Positions 1 through 26,057 are shown, numbered from the stretch's first letter. The stretch: 64,000 nt of DNA from Oehlia diaphana (GCA_003833135.1 QZLH01000448.1:12338-76337), one strand, 5' to 3'. Notes: a model not told the origin generated them from the sequence alone. Numbers and translations: made by a program.

Positions 1-1238
1 AAAAAGTGAAAAGAAAAAGCGGTGTAACTGATGTAAATTCTAATTTTTTTTTTGTTCGAAAGTAATACATGTTAAAGTGTACAGGTTAAAATTAGTAGAT
101 CATCACATGGTCAATTAACCGATCGTGTAATATAAGAACCAATTAAACGTCAACCCAGAGATCAAGCTGACGGACAACGGGATATTTTGTACCACTGGGT
201 CTAGAACATATAGAGTCCTTCGCTACGCTTCGGACTAATAATTTTGCAATTATTTAATAAAGCAATTAAATTAAAAAAAATTTAGAATTTAATTATCATT
301 TACTATTTATATTAAAAAGTGATTTGCAAATTATATTTTCATAATGGCATAATAAAAATTAAACTTGCCATAAAATAATAATAATAATAAATATTTTATT
401 TATAATATTATTTTATTTCACATTTTTATTAAAATAGAATTTTTATATATATTATATATATAACTTTTACAGAAAAAAAGCAAAAAATGTACAAATAATA
501 GTTAAATAAAGTAATATATACTTTATTATTATTATTATTATTATACTCAAATAAATCACTATAAATCAATACAAAGGGAACCAAATCTCTAAAAAAGTCT
601 AAACAACTGAAATAATAGCCTATCTGCCAATGTGCAATTGCAAATATATCCCATAAAGTAGTTATTTATACAGTATATAATATAATTCATAAAAATATTG
701 TAATAAATTTTTATTTATCATATTATATATTTATAAATTTCTAATATTTAGCTATTTGGCTGAAATTAACTAAGGCCCTAAATAATACTAAAAAAATTCA
801 GTTCTAATTTTATATAAACCTATAATAAATTTTGTTTTCAAATGTAAAATTATATTAACTTTTTAGTTTCAAGTTTTACTGTTTTGAGAACTAATAATTG
901 GATTTAATAATCTTAAGCTTGTTAGATTTATCTTGTTGAGATGAACATTTGAATATATTTTATTTCTGTAGGTGCAATATTGACTAAGATATTTTATTTT
1001 AAAATTTTGTTATATATGCATTTAGGAAGGGAATGCACTTATAAGCGGTGCATTTATAGGGAGTTAACTGTATATAATACATATTAGAGAAAAAAACAAA
1101 CCTAAATGAACTATATGTAATTCAACAATAAATTTAATGATAATAAAATCATTATATTAAAAATTGCTTTTTGTAGTTAAAAAATACAATCTATTACTAT
1201 TATTATTATTGTAATTTAATTAATGATTTCATTCTAAT
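1..1238. other. gene-free AT-rich stretch
   Basis: No coding exon was recognised on either strand. The stretch is very AT-rich with short trinucleotide runs (ATA/TAA at about 375-391, ATT at about 521-544). A small GC-richer patch at about 160-236 contains an inverted repeat, with AGTCC at 214-218 pairing with GGACT at 232-236. The right end (from about 1100) probably holds the 3' untranslated region of the leftward peptidase gene. Confidence 0.6.
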
Positions 1239-3845
1239 TTAATTTTCCATACAATATTCAATATCAACAATTTCTTTTGGTGCAATTGAACTTAATACGT
1301 ATGGATCAGTTTCACCAACTAATACATCATCCTCTATACGAATTCCCATGCCATGAAAGTGTTTTGGATAAGCATCATTAGGAGGAATATAAACGCCTGG
1401 TTCTAAAACAATTTGAAATTAAAATTAAAATAGTTAAAACAAAATAAAATTGATAATGATTTATCACATTACCTATTGTTATCACCATTCCACTTTTTAG
1501 AATTCGTGAACGTTCTAGGTCATGCGTATCATGAACATCTAATCCAAGATAATGTCCAACATGATGAGGATATAATACTCGGTCCACGTCCTAATCATAA
1601 AAAAAGGGTAAATAATATGAAAAAAATAGTGGGAATAAAGTTGAATTCATACTCCTTCAACAAGATCAAATCCAAGACTTGACAATCCCTCTTTTATAAA
1701 TTGAACAGATTTTTCATGTATTTTATTGAGTGAAATATTTTTTTTTTCAGTACAAAGCTAAATTATATTATAACATCGTTAATCATAAAGAAAGTATAAC
1801 ATAACATTTCAAACAAATTCTTTACCTTGATGCATTGTCTGTTGGCATTTAACACAACCTCATAAAGATCACGTTGAGCTGGCGAAAATTTACCATTTAT
1901 TGGCCAGGTTCGCGTAATGTCACTAGCATAACCATGGTATTCCTATCAGCAATAATAAAAACAATTAAATAATAAAATTTCACGTTAGTTATGCAAAGGT
2001 AAAATACTCACACTACCCGCGTCTACTAATACCAAGTCACCATTTCTAATATATATGATAAAGATAATAATTAATAAAAAATCTTTCTAGCCCGTATCAA
2101 ATATCAAAATAAATGACCTACTGTAATGGCATATCGTTCCTTACATAGTGCAATGTTAAAGCATTAATTCCTCCTGCCACCACTGGTACATATGCAAGAT
2201 ACTGCGCCCCACGAATCCGGCATTCAAAATCCACTTTTGCATATAAGTCATGTTCAGTAAATCCGAGGTTTGTAAATTTAATTGTCTATTTAAAGATTAA
2301 ACAAACGTAAATCATTTATATATAATAATAAAATACGAAATCAGGGAATCAGAAAAATATACCTCAATGAATGCTTTACCGGTGATTTGCCCGGCCACTT
2401 TCATTAACGCAATTTCACTATCACTTTTAATAAGTCTCAATTCCTGAATTATACGACTTAACGGTTTTACTTGAGAGCCAAACATAGAGGAGAAACGATG
2501 AGGGCGTATTAATCTATCGAGGTGATCTCGACAATAATTAAACAAATAAGAAAATGTATGAAATGAGGGAATACCATAAGCACGGCTGGTACTTTTATAA
2601 ATACTATCACTTGAAAGAATATTTGTTTTTGCAGGGAGATCTATGTATATATCTTTGTAATTTTTTACGATTTCCTTGATTTTTGAGTTGAATCTTGTCG
2701 ATTCTATAGCCTATCATTGCGGAAGAATGTGGCAATTCATCATATGTACGCGTAAATCACTTAATTTTTATGGCAAATATTATACCTCGTCTGCGCCAAA
2801 TATTTCTACTGCACCCAATACTCCAGTTCTAGAACCATCCCACATTTCAACACTTGTATTTTTTGGCGGCACAAACATTGTCATTTTATATCCCTTTCGA
2901 GTATTATTCTTTTCTTACATTTATACGATGGAAAAAAATAAATATAATTCATCTAATGCATAATATACGTTTCAAAAAAAAAAAAAAATAAAAATATTTG
3001 AGTATAAACAAGTAAAATCATTAAATACCCAAAACTATAGCCGCGTCTGGTTCATTAAAACCTAGGCGTAATAAACGTAATATGAATTTATTAAATTACG
3101 TTAATTTATTAGTTACGTAATAATCATATTGCTCATACCGCATAAGTAAAAGAAGTCGGTATTTTGATGGAACGGATAACTATAAATATAAAAAAAAATG
3201 AAATCATGAGAATTTTTATTGTTATCTCTAAAAATAATATAAAAAATTTTAAATTATGCTTTGTACTGCATAAATTGTAAATTTTATGATATATATCTGT
3301 AAATAAACATAAATTTGTTACAAAAATAAAAGTTGATATTCTCTTGATATAATTTTATTAAAATATACGAACAATACTTTGTTTGACATATATCTTGTTC
3401 GATACCCTAATGCGATTGCAACACTATTTTCTGGAAGCATATTCATCAACCTTGCTCTTCTAAACTCGTATTCGGTAGCTGTTATTCCTGGTGTTACTTT
3501 CAATTTGATATAAGAAAAAGCGAAAATTGGCATAAGAAAATTATCGAATATAATTCATATAAGAATACTTGCTTACCTTCTCCCGGTTTCATCAAATGTG
3601 GGTGAGTTTTCGCTGTTGGCTGACCATATAATCGTGGTTTTGCAGGCGTAAGTGCAGAGGCACTTAATGAGCGAATATACTTAGTCCCAAAACCTAATTA
3701 TAAGCCGTAACCACAATTTGTCTGTGTCAAAAGTTTTATTTGTAACTATCAAATGAATAAGGAAATAACCTAAAGTAAAGCGCGACAACATACGTTGCCA
3801 TATAAACGAACATTGGCGTATTGGACGCGAAAGCTTGTATTTCAT
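1239..3845 (-). CDS. ICP55: mitochondrial Xaa-Pro aminopeptidase, ICP55/XPNPEP3-like (M24B)
   Basis: Intermediate-cleaving peptidase that removes a single residue from imported mitochondrial proteins after MPP cleavage, stabilising them. Many small exons encode, in order, a short basic leader, [16 protein letters not shown], the N-terminal creatinase-like domain ([26 protein letters not shown]), the linker with GQITGKAF, and the M24 pita-bread catalytic domain: [14 protein letters not shown] (metal Asp), [13 protein letters not shown] (metal and proton-shuttle His), [13 protein letters not shown] (metal Glu; codon split by an intron) and a final IRIEDDVLV (metal Glu). I chose the ATG at 3845 because it gives a basic, Ser-rich presequence, and a GTTATT...TTAG intron then joins TTT-ACT-TTA-G to GT-TTT-GGG in frame. 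Upstream in-frame Met codons lie in a different frame from this leader. The gene is divergent from the polyol dehydrogenase across about 350 bases. Family is certain; the exact first exon is inferred. Confidence 0.9.
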
Positions 3846-4198
3846 CTTTACTCAGAACTGTATACGTGGTAGCTAAGAAAAGGGGACAACCTGCTTTTAA
3901 AAAAAAAATCCTTTGATTAGATTGATACTTTATCAACGTTTACCCCCTGTTCAATTCTACGTAACCGTGAAAGCACTCATATTTGTCCGTGCAGGGGATA
4001 GTTTTTCATTCTTATCTCGATATTGATGAATTGACGCGACAACCAATTATATTGTTTAGTTGCATTTTACCGGCCGGTGATTTATACGAACGATTTGTGA
4101 AGCCCTGAAATTTCCGAACTAAAAAATTTTTAACTCGATTTGAGATCATGATGATCATTTCGGAACTCGTTCATTTTACGCTTTATTCACACGGCATA
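3846..4198. promoter_or_regulatory. divergent promoter region, ICP55 / polyol dehydrogenase
   Basis: Short spacer between two genes transcribed away from each other, so it must hold both promoters. It is GC-richer than most spacers here and contains the perfect 10-base palindrome ACCGGCCGGT near 4069. No TATA box or known operator can be assigned from sequence alone. Confidence 0.5.
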
Positions 4199-5545
4199 AT
4201 GTTGCCAGAAAACTCGAATATTTCATGGGTTCTTAAGCGCATTGGCGATATTCAGACGGAAAATCGCCCAAGACCATCACCAAAACCAAACGAAGTTGAA
4301 ATTGCTGTCAAAGTAACTGGAATTTGTGGCTCTGACGGTAATGATAAAGCTTTATTTCGTATATACTTTATATTAAAATATTAAAAGTACATTATAAAGT
4401 AAACAAATTAATTTTATTTATTTCACATTTTAATATCTTTTATTTCCAAGTTCATTATTGGGTTCAAGGCCATATCGGGGACTTTATAGTTAAGGAACCG
4501 ATGGTTTTAGGTCATGAATCCTCTGGCATTGTGACAAACGTTGGAAGAGATTGTAAAATCTTGAAGGTTGGCGATCAAGTCGCAATTGAACCTGGTATAC
4601 CTTGTTATATTTGTCATTTTTGTAAAAATGGTCAATATAACTTGTGTAAAGATATGAAATTCGCGGCAACTCCACCAATTAATGGTTCTTATTTTAATAT
4701 ACTTAATTATTAACATTAAAATATCATAATTAATTTTTGTAAATGATATAAATTATAAGGTACACTTTGTCAATATTATTGTTGTCCAGAGGATTTTTGT
4801 GTAAAATTACCGGATAATTTTCCATCACTCGAAGAAGCAGCATTAATTGAACCATTATCAGTTGGAATTCATTCATGTAAATTAGCAGACCTTAGAGCAG
4901 GTCAAACTGTAATAATATTTGGAGCTGGACCAGTTGGATTGTTGGCGGGAGCTGCAGCAAAAGCATCAGGTGCTGTTAAAATTACTATGGTAGATATTAA
5001 TCAATCAAGATTAGATTTTGCGAAAAATTATGTGGCTAATGAGGTTGTATTAGCGGAAAGAGAGATTCCTCAAGGTTTAAGTTCAGTCAATTTCGCTAAA
5101 AGATTTTCACAAAAGTTATTGGAATCTGGCGTTGAACAAGCTGATGTCATATTAGAATGCTCTGGTGTTGAAACTTGTACCCAAACTGGTATTTATGTAA
5201 GTGCGAATAAATTTGTTTAGAAGAACTGAACTATTTAAATTAATATATATTTTGTATTAGATGACTAAGTCTGGAGGAACATTTGTGCAAGTAGGGATGG
5301 GTATGGAAGTTGTACCAATTCCAATAGCTGATATCGGAGTTCGTGAGATTAAACTTGTGGGGTCTTTCCGTTATTGCAATACCTATAAACAAGCTGTACA
5401 GCTAGTTAGTGCCGGTTTGATTAATTTAAAACCTCTTATAACCCATAGGTTTAAATTTCAAGATGCTGTGAAAGCTTTTGAAACAGTTAAAGAAAGAAAA
5501 GATAACGTTATCAAAGCATTGATTTTAGGACCGGATACTAATTAG
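4199..5545 (+). CDS. sorbitol/xylitol-type zinc polyol dehydrogenase (MDR family)
   Basis: NAD-dependent medium-chain dehydrogenase that oxidises a pentitol or hexitol to the ketose. Four exons (4199-4337, 4451-4684, 4760-5196, 5261-5545) sum to 1,095 nt, a 364-residue protein, normal for the sorbitol/xylitol/L-arabinitol dehydrogenase group. Visible are the catalytic zinc site (Cys in GICGSDVHYW, His-Glu in VLGHESSG, Glu in EPLSVG), all four structural-zinc cysteines in [16 protein letters not shown], and the Rossmann motif GAGPVGLLA followed by the NAD-selecting Asp in VDIN. I chose the Met at 4199 because it gives the usual N-terminus; an in-frame ATG at 4148 would add 17 hydrophobic residues. 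Sorbitol, xylitol and L-arabinitol specificity cannot be separated by eye. All splice phases close. Confidence 0.93.
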
Positions 5546-5657
5546 GTAATCAACCGTCGTCACGTGAAAATTAAATTGTGTTACTCCATGTCCCATCAAA
5601 ATCAATTGTTTTTATTAAGACAGAAAATAAGAAATATAATTAAGAATAAAATCAAAA

Positions 5658-6751
5658 ATGAATACTGTTGATATGACTGATAATAATGACAGTAAACAGG
5701 CGTGTCCTGAAATCAAGACAATAGAGTTAAAAATTGATTATGAAAAAATCGAAGAATTATTAAAGAATGATAAAAAATTATTACCACAATTTTGGGCGAA
5801 TAAATATAAAAACGATGCGTCAAAAAATTGGCATGTTATATATAACTTATTATTTTTTTTTTTTTTTTTGAAAAAAAATTTAATAATTTACAAATTTAAT
5901 TAGGGATTTATTTTATAAGCGCAATACTACAAAATTTTTTAAGAATAGACATTGGATTGGAAGAGAATTTAATGAACTTTCTTTCAATAATAATGAACAA
6001 GACTCAGAATTAAATAATAAAAAAAAAATTGTGTTAGAATTGGGTTGTGGTGTAGGAAATTTTATATTTCCAGTTTTAGAATCAAATCCTTTATTATTTA
6101 TCTATGCTTGTGACTTCTCAAAAAGGGCTATTGAATTTGTAAAGGTATCTATCTCATAATACTATTTTTTTACAATAAATTATATATTTAACCTTCTCTT
6201 CTTTTTTTAGAATCATTTTCAATACGATGAGAAGAGATGCAATGCATTTGTTTGTGATTTAACGGAAGATAATTTACCAGATTTCATATCATCAAATGAT
6301 AAGGTAAATATTGTTTCGTCAATATTTGTATTATCCGCTATTCCACCAGAGAAACATTTAAACGTTATAAGAAATATATCAAAGGTAAATGCAATTATAT
6401 TTATTTAAATGTGCTGAATTCTGGTAAACATAAAAATAGTAACTAAAAAAATTTTTTTATTAGGTAACAAAACAAGGTTCTATAATTTGTTTCCGTGATT
6501 ATGCAATTTATGATGAAACTCAATTAAAATTTTCTAGTGATGGCGCACATAAACTTGATGAAAATCTTTATGTAAGACAAGATGGCACTATGACATATTT
6601 TTTTACCATTGAATATTTAAAAGACTTATTTGAAAAAGATGGTTTATTTCAAATGATTAATGGTGAATATGTTGAAAAAGAAACTATAAATAGAGCTAAA
6701 GAATTACGCGTGGACAGAAGATTTTTACAAGCAAAGTTTACTAGATTATAA
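5658..6751 (+). CDS. tRNA N3-methylcytidine methyltransferase, METTL2/METTL6/Trm140 type
   Basis: SAM-dependent enzyme that makes 3-methylcytidine at position 32 of certain tRNAs, acting in the cytosol. Four exons (5658-5830, 5904-6144, 6211-6384, 6464-6751) total 876 nt, giving 291 residues, close to human METTL6 length. Visible are PQFWANKYKNDASKNW, the family signature WDLFYKRN...FFKNRHW, the SAM-binding motif VLELGCGVGNFIFP, ACDFSKRAIEFV, the SSIFVLSAIPPEKH strand and ICFRDYAIYDETQLKF, with a C-terminal VDRRFLQAKF. Intron 1 (5831-5903) can only be joined in frame as a GC-AG intron: AAT-TG then G-GAT restores the Asn-Trp-Asp signature. The stop codon is 4 bases from that of the convergent RSA3 gene. 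METTL2 versus METTL6 subtype is uncertain. Confidence 0.9.
5831..5903 (+). other. GC-AG spliceosomal intron
   Basis: The intron begins GCATGT and ends AATTAG. The nearby GT (5834) leaves the next exon in a frame with an immediate stop, whereas the GC donor joins AAT-TG to G-GAT-TTA and recreates the conserved NWDLFYKRN block of the methyltransferase. A poly-T tract lies in the middle of the intron. Confidence 0.75.
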
Positions 6752-6755
6752 TAAA

Positions 6756-7685
6756 TTATTTTTTATTTGATGATAATAAAGCTAGTTCTTTCTCTACATC
6801 TGAAAATATACTTGTTCCTGATTCTAATGCATCAATCAATATTTCTAATTTATTTGAACCAAGATTTACTTCCTATAATTTATTTTATTGAAATAAAATT
6901 AACAAATTATTTATCTGTCAAGTCTATTATAAGTATAACTAACTTTACCTTCTTTCTTAATTTGTCCAAATCTTCGCCAAATGCCTTAGTAATTTGATTC
7001 ATATAAAAATCACGAAATTGTTTTTCAGCTTGCGGACGTGCTAATAAAGGTGTTGGAATTAAATCTTTTTCCTATAAAAAAACCATAAATATTCATAAAT
7101 TTACACTAATTTCAAAATATTATTGATATAAAGAAAAAATGTTACTTCTGTAGTTTCTTTGCTCGTACTTTTATCTTGACTTTTTATTTCTTTTTTTTCT
7201 TTTGTTTTTTTCTTTAAAGAAATTTTTGTTGTATCTTCTACAATTTCCATCTCATCATCCTCATCATCTGTCTTATCACTCAATTCTTTTTCATCCATAT
7301 TTTCTACATTTGAATTCTCTTCTTCAGATTCTTCCGATTCTTCACTATAATTTATTTTTTTCATATTTTCATTATCTGAACTATCCTCCTCTTCCGATGA
7401 TGTTGATTCAACATTTTGCATTATAATATCTTCGTCTTTGTCTCCTGATTCATCTTTATTAAATATAAGTTCTTCATTTTCATTATCATTCGAATTTGAA
7501 CTTATAACTTTATCTTCAAATAACGAATTAGTGTTATTTGAAAACTTACTTAACTTCAACGTATTTTTATAATTCGTCGATTTTGGCGTTTTCTCATTTT
7601 GTACTTTTTTAAGTGCTGAAGTTTTTTGTTGAGAAGAATTAAAAAGAGGTTGTTTACCTAATTTTTGTGATATTTTCTTTGGCAT
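6756..7685 (-). CDS. RSA3: ribosome assembly protein 3 (Rsa3-like), 60S biogenesis
   Basis: Nucleolar factor needed for early pre-60S ribosomal particle assembly. Exon 1 (7146-7685) encodes a Ser/Lys/Asp/Glu-rich disordered half with long acidic serine runs and a basic KKKTKEKKE stretch. Exons 2 and 3 encode the conserved domain: QFRDFYMNQITKAFGEDLDKLRK, then LEILIDALESGTSIFSDVEKEL, ending ALLSSNKK. Donor GAA|GTAACA and later AAG|GTAAAG junctions stay in frame. Both halves of the Rsa3 signature (F..FY...T..F.DDL..LR and L..LI.AL..G..IF) are recognisable. The acidic N-terminal region is longer than in yeast Rsa3. The gene overlaps or nearly overlaps the 3' end of the convergent methyltransferase gene. 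Confidence 0.8.
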
Positions 7686-7909
7686 ATTTTAGGAAAATGA
7701 CAAAGTGAGTCAAATAATCAAAATGATTGACTACAATGAAACAAAAAAAAAAAAAAAATTTTTTAAAAGTATAACTTGCAAACAGGTTATTTTTACGTAA
7801 TTTTTCCGAAACATTATAAAATAATGCAAATTGTATTTGTAAATAGTAGTCGGATTCTATTCTTTTTATTAATAAAGAAGTTAAACTTAAAGTCTTATAC
7901 TATTTATAT

Positions 7910-9394
7910 TTATTGATTTCCTTCATTAAATTGAATAACTGCGTATTTTCCAGAATACATCCAATCTGCTTCTAAAGCGGATAACCTTTCTTCAATTCCT
8001 TCGGGTAACCCGACAATAACATCCGCTTTACTAGTACGAAGTGCTAAAATAGGCGGAGCAGATTTTTCAGTAGCAAAAAGTCCAATCGCTTCTTTGAATG
8101 GAGTGGTAGTTGGCCATTTACAATCATAAACTAATTTGCGGTAATTTAAATCACCCTTAAAAATTACTAATGAAGATTTGGAAATATCAGTAAATAATTC
8201 AGGCGCTTGTTCTTTAAGATGCCAATAAGAATAAGGAGAGGTCCAGAAATAATCTGATTTAAGAATCCATTTATTATTTTCAATATATTCTTGCCATCTT
8301 TTTGCTAATTTTTCAAGATATATCTTTTCATCGGAGGATGCAGATAAAGAACCATTTTTTAATGAACTAAGTAACAAATTAAAATCATTTGACGTTGTAT
8401 CTGAAACAAACCATGGAATTGCTTTGATATGCAAGTAAATTTCGGATGCATAACCAACTTGAATTAACCAATCAGCAAATATCAAATCTCCATATAATTC
8501 AAATCCTACATACAAAAGATAAATTAAAAGGATTTTCTTAAAATAAAGATTTAATAAAGTAAAGTAATTTCATACCAGCATTGTCAAGAACAAAATCAAT
8601 TCTCTTTTGTTGATAATGAGAGAGCTTATTCCATAATTTTTCCAAATCATTCACTAAAATTTTATTTTCTGATTGTTCCAATGCTTTAGCATCGATACTT
8701 TGTAATTTATTTATATCATTATAATTTAGATTAGTTAATAATGATAAATCAGTAGCATTTCCCCACAAGCTTATTTGAGCTAATTCATGAAATAATATCT
8801 TTTTGTCATGATTTTGATTAGAAATTAATTCGTCAATACGTTTTGCAAGCTCAATTATAGCTGCAAAAGATGCTTTAATTATTTCTTCCTTTTGTCGAAA
8901 AAAAGGATCATAATTACGCCAATACTTAGTTTTTGCCAATATGGAACGAATCCTACGATATAAATAACATTCAGTGAAAAGCCATGAAGCTGAATACCAA
9001 TTTTCTTCTTTGAAATATCTATTAAACACTTCGTTATATGTATTAATATCTGGTTCCCCATCATCTTCGATCGGTCTAATCATCAGAGGAAAAAAATCGA
9101 ATTAAAGGAATTTTATGGCGTTAGAGAAAAAAAATTTTTAACATACGTTAATTGCCTCTTTCGTTGCATTTCGTATTTTAATAAAGCTATAGAATCCATG
9201 ATATCTTTCCCTTCTATCGCTTTTTCGGGTTCTTTTGAAGTATCAATATCATGACGAGTTTTGTAGATATCGTCAATAGCTTTTGTAATAATAATTGGCC
9301 ACCTATAAGTTGTACTTGTAAAAGCAAAACTTTTTTCGTCTGTGGCTTTAAGAGCTGGACGAGGAGGATTTGCCGGAGTTATTGGTGAAGTCAT
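7910..9394 (-). CDS. damage-control phosphatase ARMT1-like (DUF89)
   Basis: Metal-dependent phosphatase of the DUF89 family, which hydrolyses sugar-phosphates such as fructose 1-phosphate and was also described as a glutamate carboxyl methyltransferase. Three exons: N-terminal helices beginning MTSPITPANPPRPALK with FAFTSTTYRWPIIITKAIDDIY; the middle exon from TPIEDDGEPDINTYNEVF with SASWLFTECYLYRRI and LWGNATDLSLL; and the catalytic core FVLDNAGFELYGDLIFADWL (metal-binding Asp and Asn), KAIPWFVSDTTSNDF (metal Asp) and IFKGDLNYRKLVYD. The length matches the eukaryotic family. The first splice joins AC|A-CCG to give QLTPIEDDG. Start is the first Met before the conserved region. Confidence 0.93.
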
Positions 9395-10141
9395 AAAGTT
9401 TTTAGAAAAAAATCGAGTTATGTTACATGTGATAATTATGCGATTAGATTCTGATGAAAAAAAAATTAAGGTTAGAGGGGACTGTAAGATAAATGAAATG
9501 TGACAAAAGTGAAATGAACGTTTTCTGTTTTTAACTATTTAATCATTTTAAAATCAGTAACAGCGAAAAAAGGTTAGAATACATGGTAAAATATGTAAAT
9601 CACACAGGAACGAATCAGCTTGTTTAGCACGTGATAGAAAGGGCTTCCTTGTATGAAATGAATTAGTGTAATTTCTTAGTAATAAAAACATTTCTTTATT
9701 TAGTATTTTAAAAAGTTTTCTTCTCACGGATAGAACATTTAATATTTGATATACGACGACAATATTATTAATCGATTTTAATAAATAATACAGCAAAATT
9801 CATATCATTGTTTGAAAGGGAAAAAATTATACGGTAGAATTTTACCCGCGACGGAATTTTTTGCAAAGTGACATCACGTTTATACCTTTTTAGACGAGGT
9901 ACTTCATTAAATCAGGACTAAACCGATTAATAGATCTACATAATTTTTTTTCCTATTTATATTCAACTCGATTTGAACTCGCTCTTCTATTGCGTTTTGC
10001 TCGTTAACTGGCTATAAATTATAAAAACTTTTCTTAAAATAAGATAATGCATTACATATAACAGATAATAAATAATAATTCACATAAAAACAAACCAAAT
10101 AATAATAGAAAATAAATAAAAAGAACAATTAATTAATTATT
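9395..10141. promoter_or_regulatory. divergent intergenic region, ARMT1 / AUR1
   Basis: About 750 bases between two genes reading outward, so both promoters lie here. An 80-codon open frame at 9554-9796 (minus) shows no recognisable family or splice support and I do not call it. The part next to AUR1 is A-rich, consistent with a 5' leader. Confidence 0.5.
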
Positions 10142-11368
10142 ATGCCAGTTTTCTTTATCGAAGCAAGTTTCCTTAAGAACTTACAATGGAAATCTTTTTG
10201 GTTACATTTTATAAAACGATTTATTCCACCAGAATTACATTATTATTCATGGACAATTTATGACATTCAATACGTATTTTTATTAATTTTAGGGGTATTT
10301 CTTTTTTATATAATTGGAACTCCAGGAATTTTCTTGAAGCTTTTAATAGTTTGTATTTTTGCAATTGGACTTTATTTTCCAGTTCCCCGAAAATTTTTTT
10401 TGCCTTTTCTTCCTATAGCAAGTTGGTTAGTATTATTTTATTCATGTAGATTTATTCCGGGAGCAAATAGACCTCATATTTATGTTTCGGTTTTACCAGC
10501 ATTAGAAAATATTTTATATGGAGATAATTTATCAGTTATTATAGCTAAACATACTAACACTGTTAAAGATTTACTAGCATGGTTACCTTATGGAGTAATA
10601 CATTTTACATTACCGTTCTTAACTAGTGCAGGATTATGGTGGTATGGACCACCAGGTATTTTACCAGTATTTTCAAAATCGTTTGGATATATGAATCTTG
10701 CAGGAGTTTTAACACAATTAGTTTTTCCATGTTCTCCTCCATGGTATGAATATACGTATGGAATGAACACACCAGCAGAATATACAATGCCTGGCCATCC
10801 AGGAGGATTGGCTCGTATAGATAAATTATTCGGAACAGACACTTACACAAAGACATTTAGTGGATCTCCAATGGTATTTGGAGCATTTCCATCACTTCAT
10901 TCTGGATGTGCAATAATCCAAGCATTGTTTATTTCATACGTCATTCCAAAGTCTAGACCGTTTGGCTTTGCTTATGTTATGTGGATATGGTGGGCTTGTA
11001 TGTATTTAACTCACCATTACATGGTTGATTTAGTTGGTGGCGGTTTTTATGCTGTCGTTGCATTTTGGTGTGCATGGGATTACTTACCTTCTGTGAACAA
11101 ACATTGTAGGAATCGTTGGGATTATATCAAAGAAAAGAACAGTGTTTTATTAACTACTGATAATAATAATGATAATGATAATTTACTATTTGATTCATCT
11201 AAATTTAATAATACCGATGAATATGAAGTAGAAATAGCAACTACTATTAGCGAAGGGACTGATTTAGCTGCTTTAACAAATAGTGAAAGTTCATCTAAAA
11301 GTAATACTTCAACAGATACAATAGGTCACTCTTTTCATGAGATAAAACTTCATTCTTCTAATTTATAA
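10142..11368 (+). CDS. AUR1: inositol phosphorylceramide synthase catalytic subunit, Aur1-like
   Basis: Golgi membrane enzyme that transfers phosphoinositol from phosphatidylinositol to ceramide, a fungal-specific sphingolipid step and the target of aureobasidin A. A single uninterrupted exon of 408 residues. Several hydrophobic spans are visible, including VFLLILGVFLFYIIG. The PAP2-type catalytic motifs are GAFPSLHSGCAI (nucleophile region) and LTHHYMVDLVGGG (second His and Asp), preceded by the Aur1 hallmark NTPAEYTMPGHPGGLARID. The C-terminal tail from about residue 335 is hydrophilic, Asn/Asp/Ser-rich and probably cytosolic. Length is close to yeast Aur1 (401). It is one of only two intron-free genes in the window. 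Confidence 0.97.
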   Translation: MPVFFIEASFLKNLQWKSFWLHFIKRFIPPELHYYSWTIYDIQYVFLLILGVFLFYIIGTPGIFLKLLIVCIFAIGLYFPVPRKFFLPFLPIASWLVLFYSCRFIPGANRPHIYVSVLPALENILYGDNLSVIIAKHTNTVKDLLAWLPYGVIHFTLPFLTSAGLWWYGPPGILPVFSKSFGYMNLAGVLTQLVFPCSPPWYEYTYGMNTPAEYTMPGHPGGLARIDKLFGTDTYTKTFSGSPMVFGAFPSLHSGCAIIQALFISYVIPKSRPFGFAYVMWIWWACMYLTHHYMVDLVGGGFYAVVAFWCAWDYLPSVNKHCRNRWDYIKEKNSVLLTTDNNNDNDNLLFDSSKFNNTDEYEVEIATTISEGTDLAALTNSESSSKSNTSTDTIGHSFHEIKLHSSNL

Positions 11369-11494
11369 TAAATAATAATACTTGTATTTCTATGTATGTA
11401 TAAATATATATTGAAAAAATAATAAATAACAAAATATAACAAATAAATAAATAAACAAATAAATATATTTTATATTATTTATATTATTACAAAA

Positions 11495-25384
<13,890 letters not shown>

Positions 25385-26057
25385 AGTGTTTACGTGGCTA
25401 CTGGTCGTTCCACCGTTACTTAAGTAATATAAAAGAACTATTAACTATCTATGTAATAGGCCAGGACAATTCATAAAATATTTACTACACTAATAGTGGC
25501 GTAGATAATTAAAGACAAAAAGCTTGTTAAATGTCAGTATGTCACATTAAAACAAATGTGATTTGTGATGATATGTTCGGATCGGAATTCTTTTAGAAAA
25601 AATTCACATGATTCACGGTACTTCATGACATTCACATAAATTCGCCTGGGTAATTTGTAACATGAGAACGGAACTGGCCAGTTTTAGATTTCAAACTCAT
25701 GTAAATTATCAAAAAAAAAAAAAAAAAAATGAATTTTGATAAGATAAAAATTTATTTGTCTTTAAACCTTTCACTTCAAAACTACCTGGTAAGTATTTAG
25801 AAGAATTTGATATTGTCATTCAATTGTTTCTAGCATGGTCAAAGACTCAAAGTCAATTGAGAATATAATGAGCATCAACATTTACCTATCATCATGTGAT
25901 ATAATACTCATATCACCAAATTATATCTTTTAAAAAACGCGTAAAGATTTATCGATAAATAATCAAGCCATTTTTTAATTGATAATTATTGAAATATAAC
26001 TTGATTATATTTTCTTATTTAAATAGTTACCTTATATATATAATACGTGATATTAAT
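25385..26057. promoter_or_regulatory. divergent intergenic region, BEACH gene / MYSM1-like
   Basis: About 670 bases between two outward-reading genes. It includes a poly-A run of 19 near 25711-25729. No coding potential seen. Promoters for both neighbours are expected here but no individual site can be assigned. Confidence 0.5.

Noticed and set aside
2676..2963. 95-codon open frame on the plus strand
   Set aside because: Antisense to ICP55 exons encoding MWDGSRTG and neighbours.
9554..9796. 80-codon minus-strand frame in the ARMT1/AUR1 spacer
   Set aside because: No recognisable family, no coherent splice context, and composition like translated AT-rich DNA.
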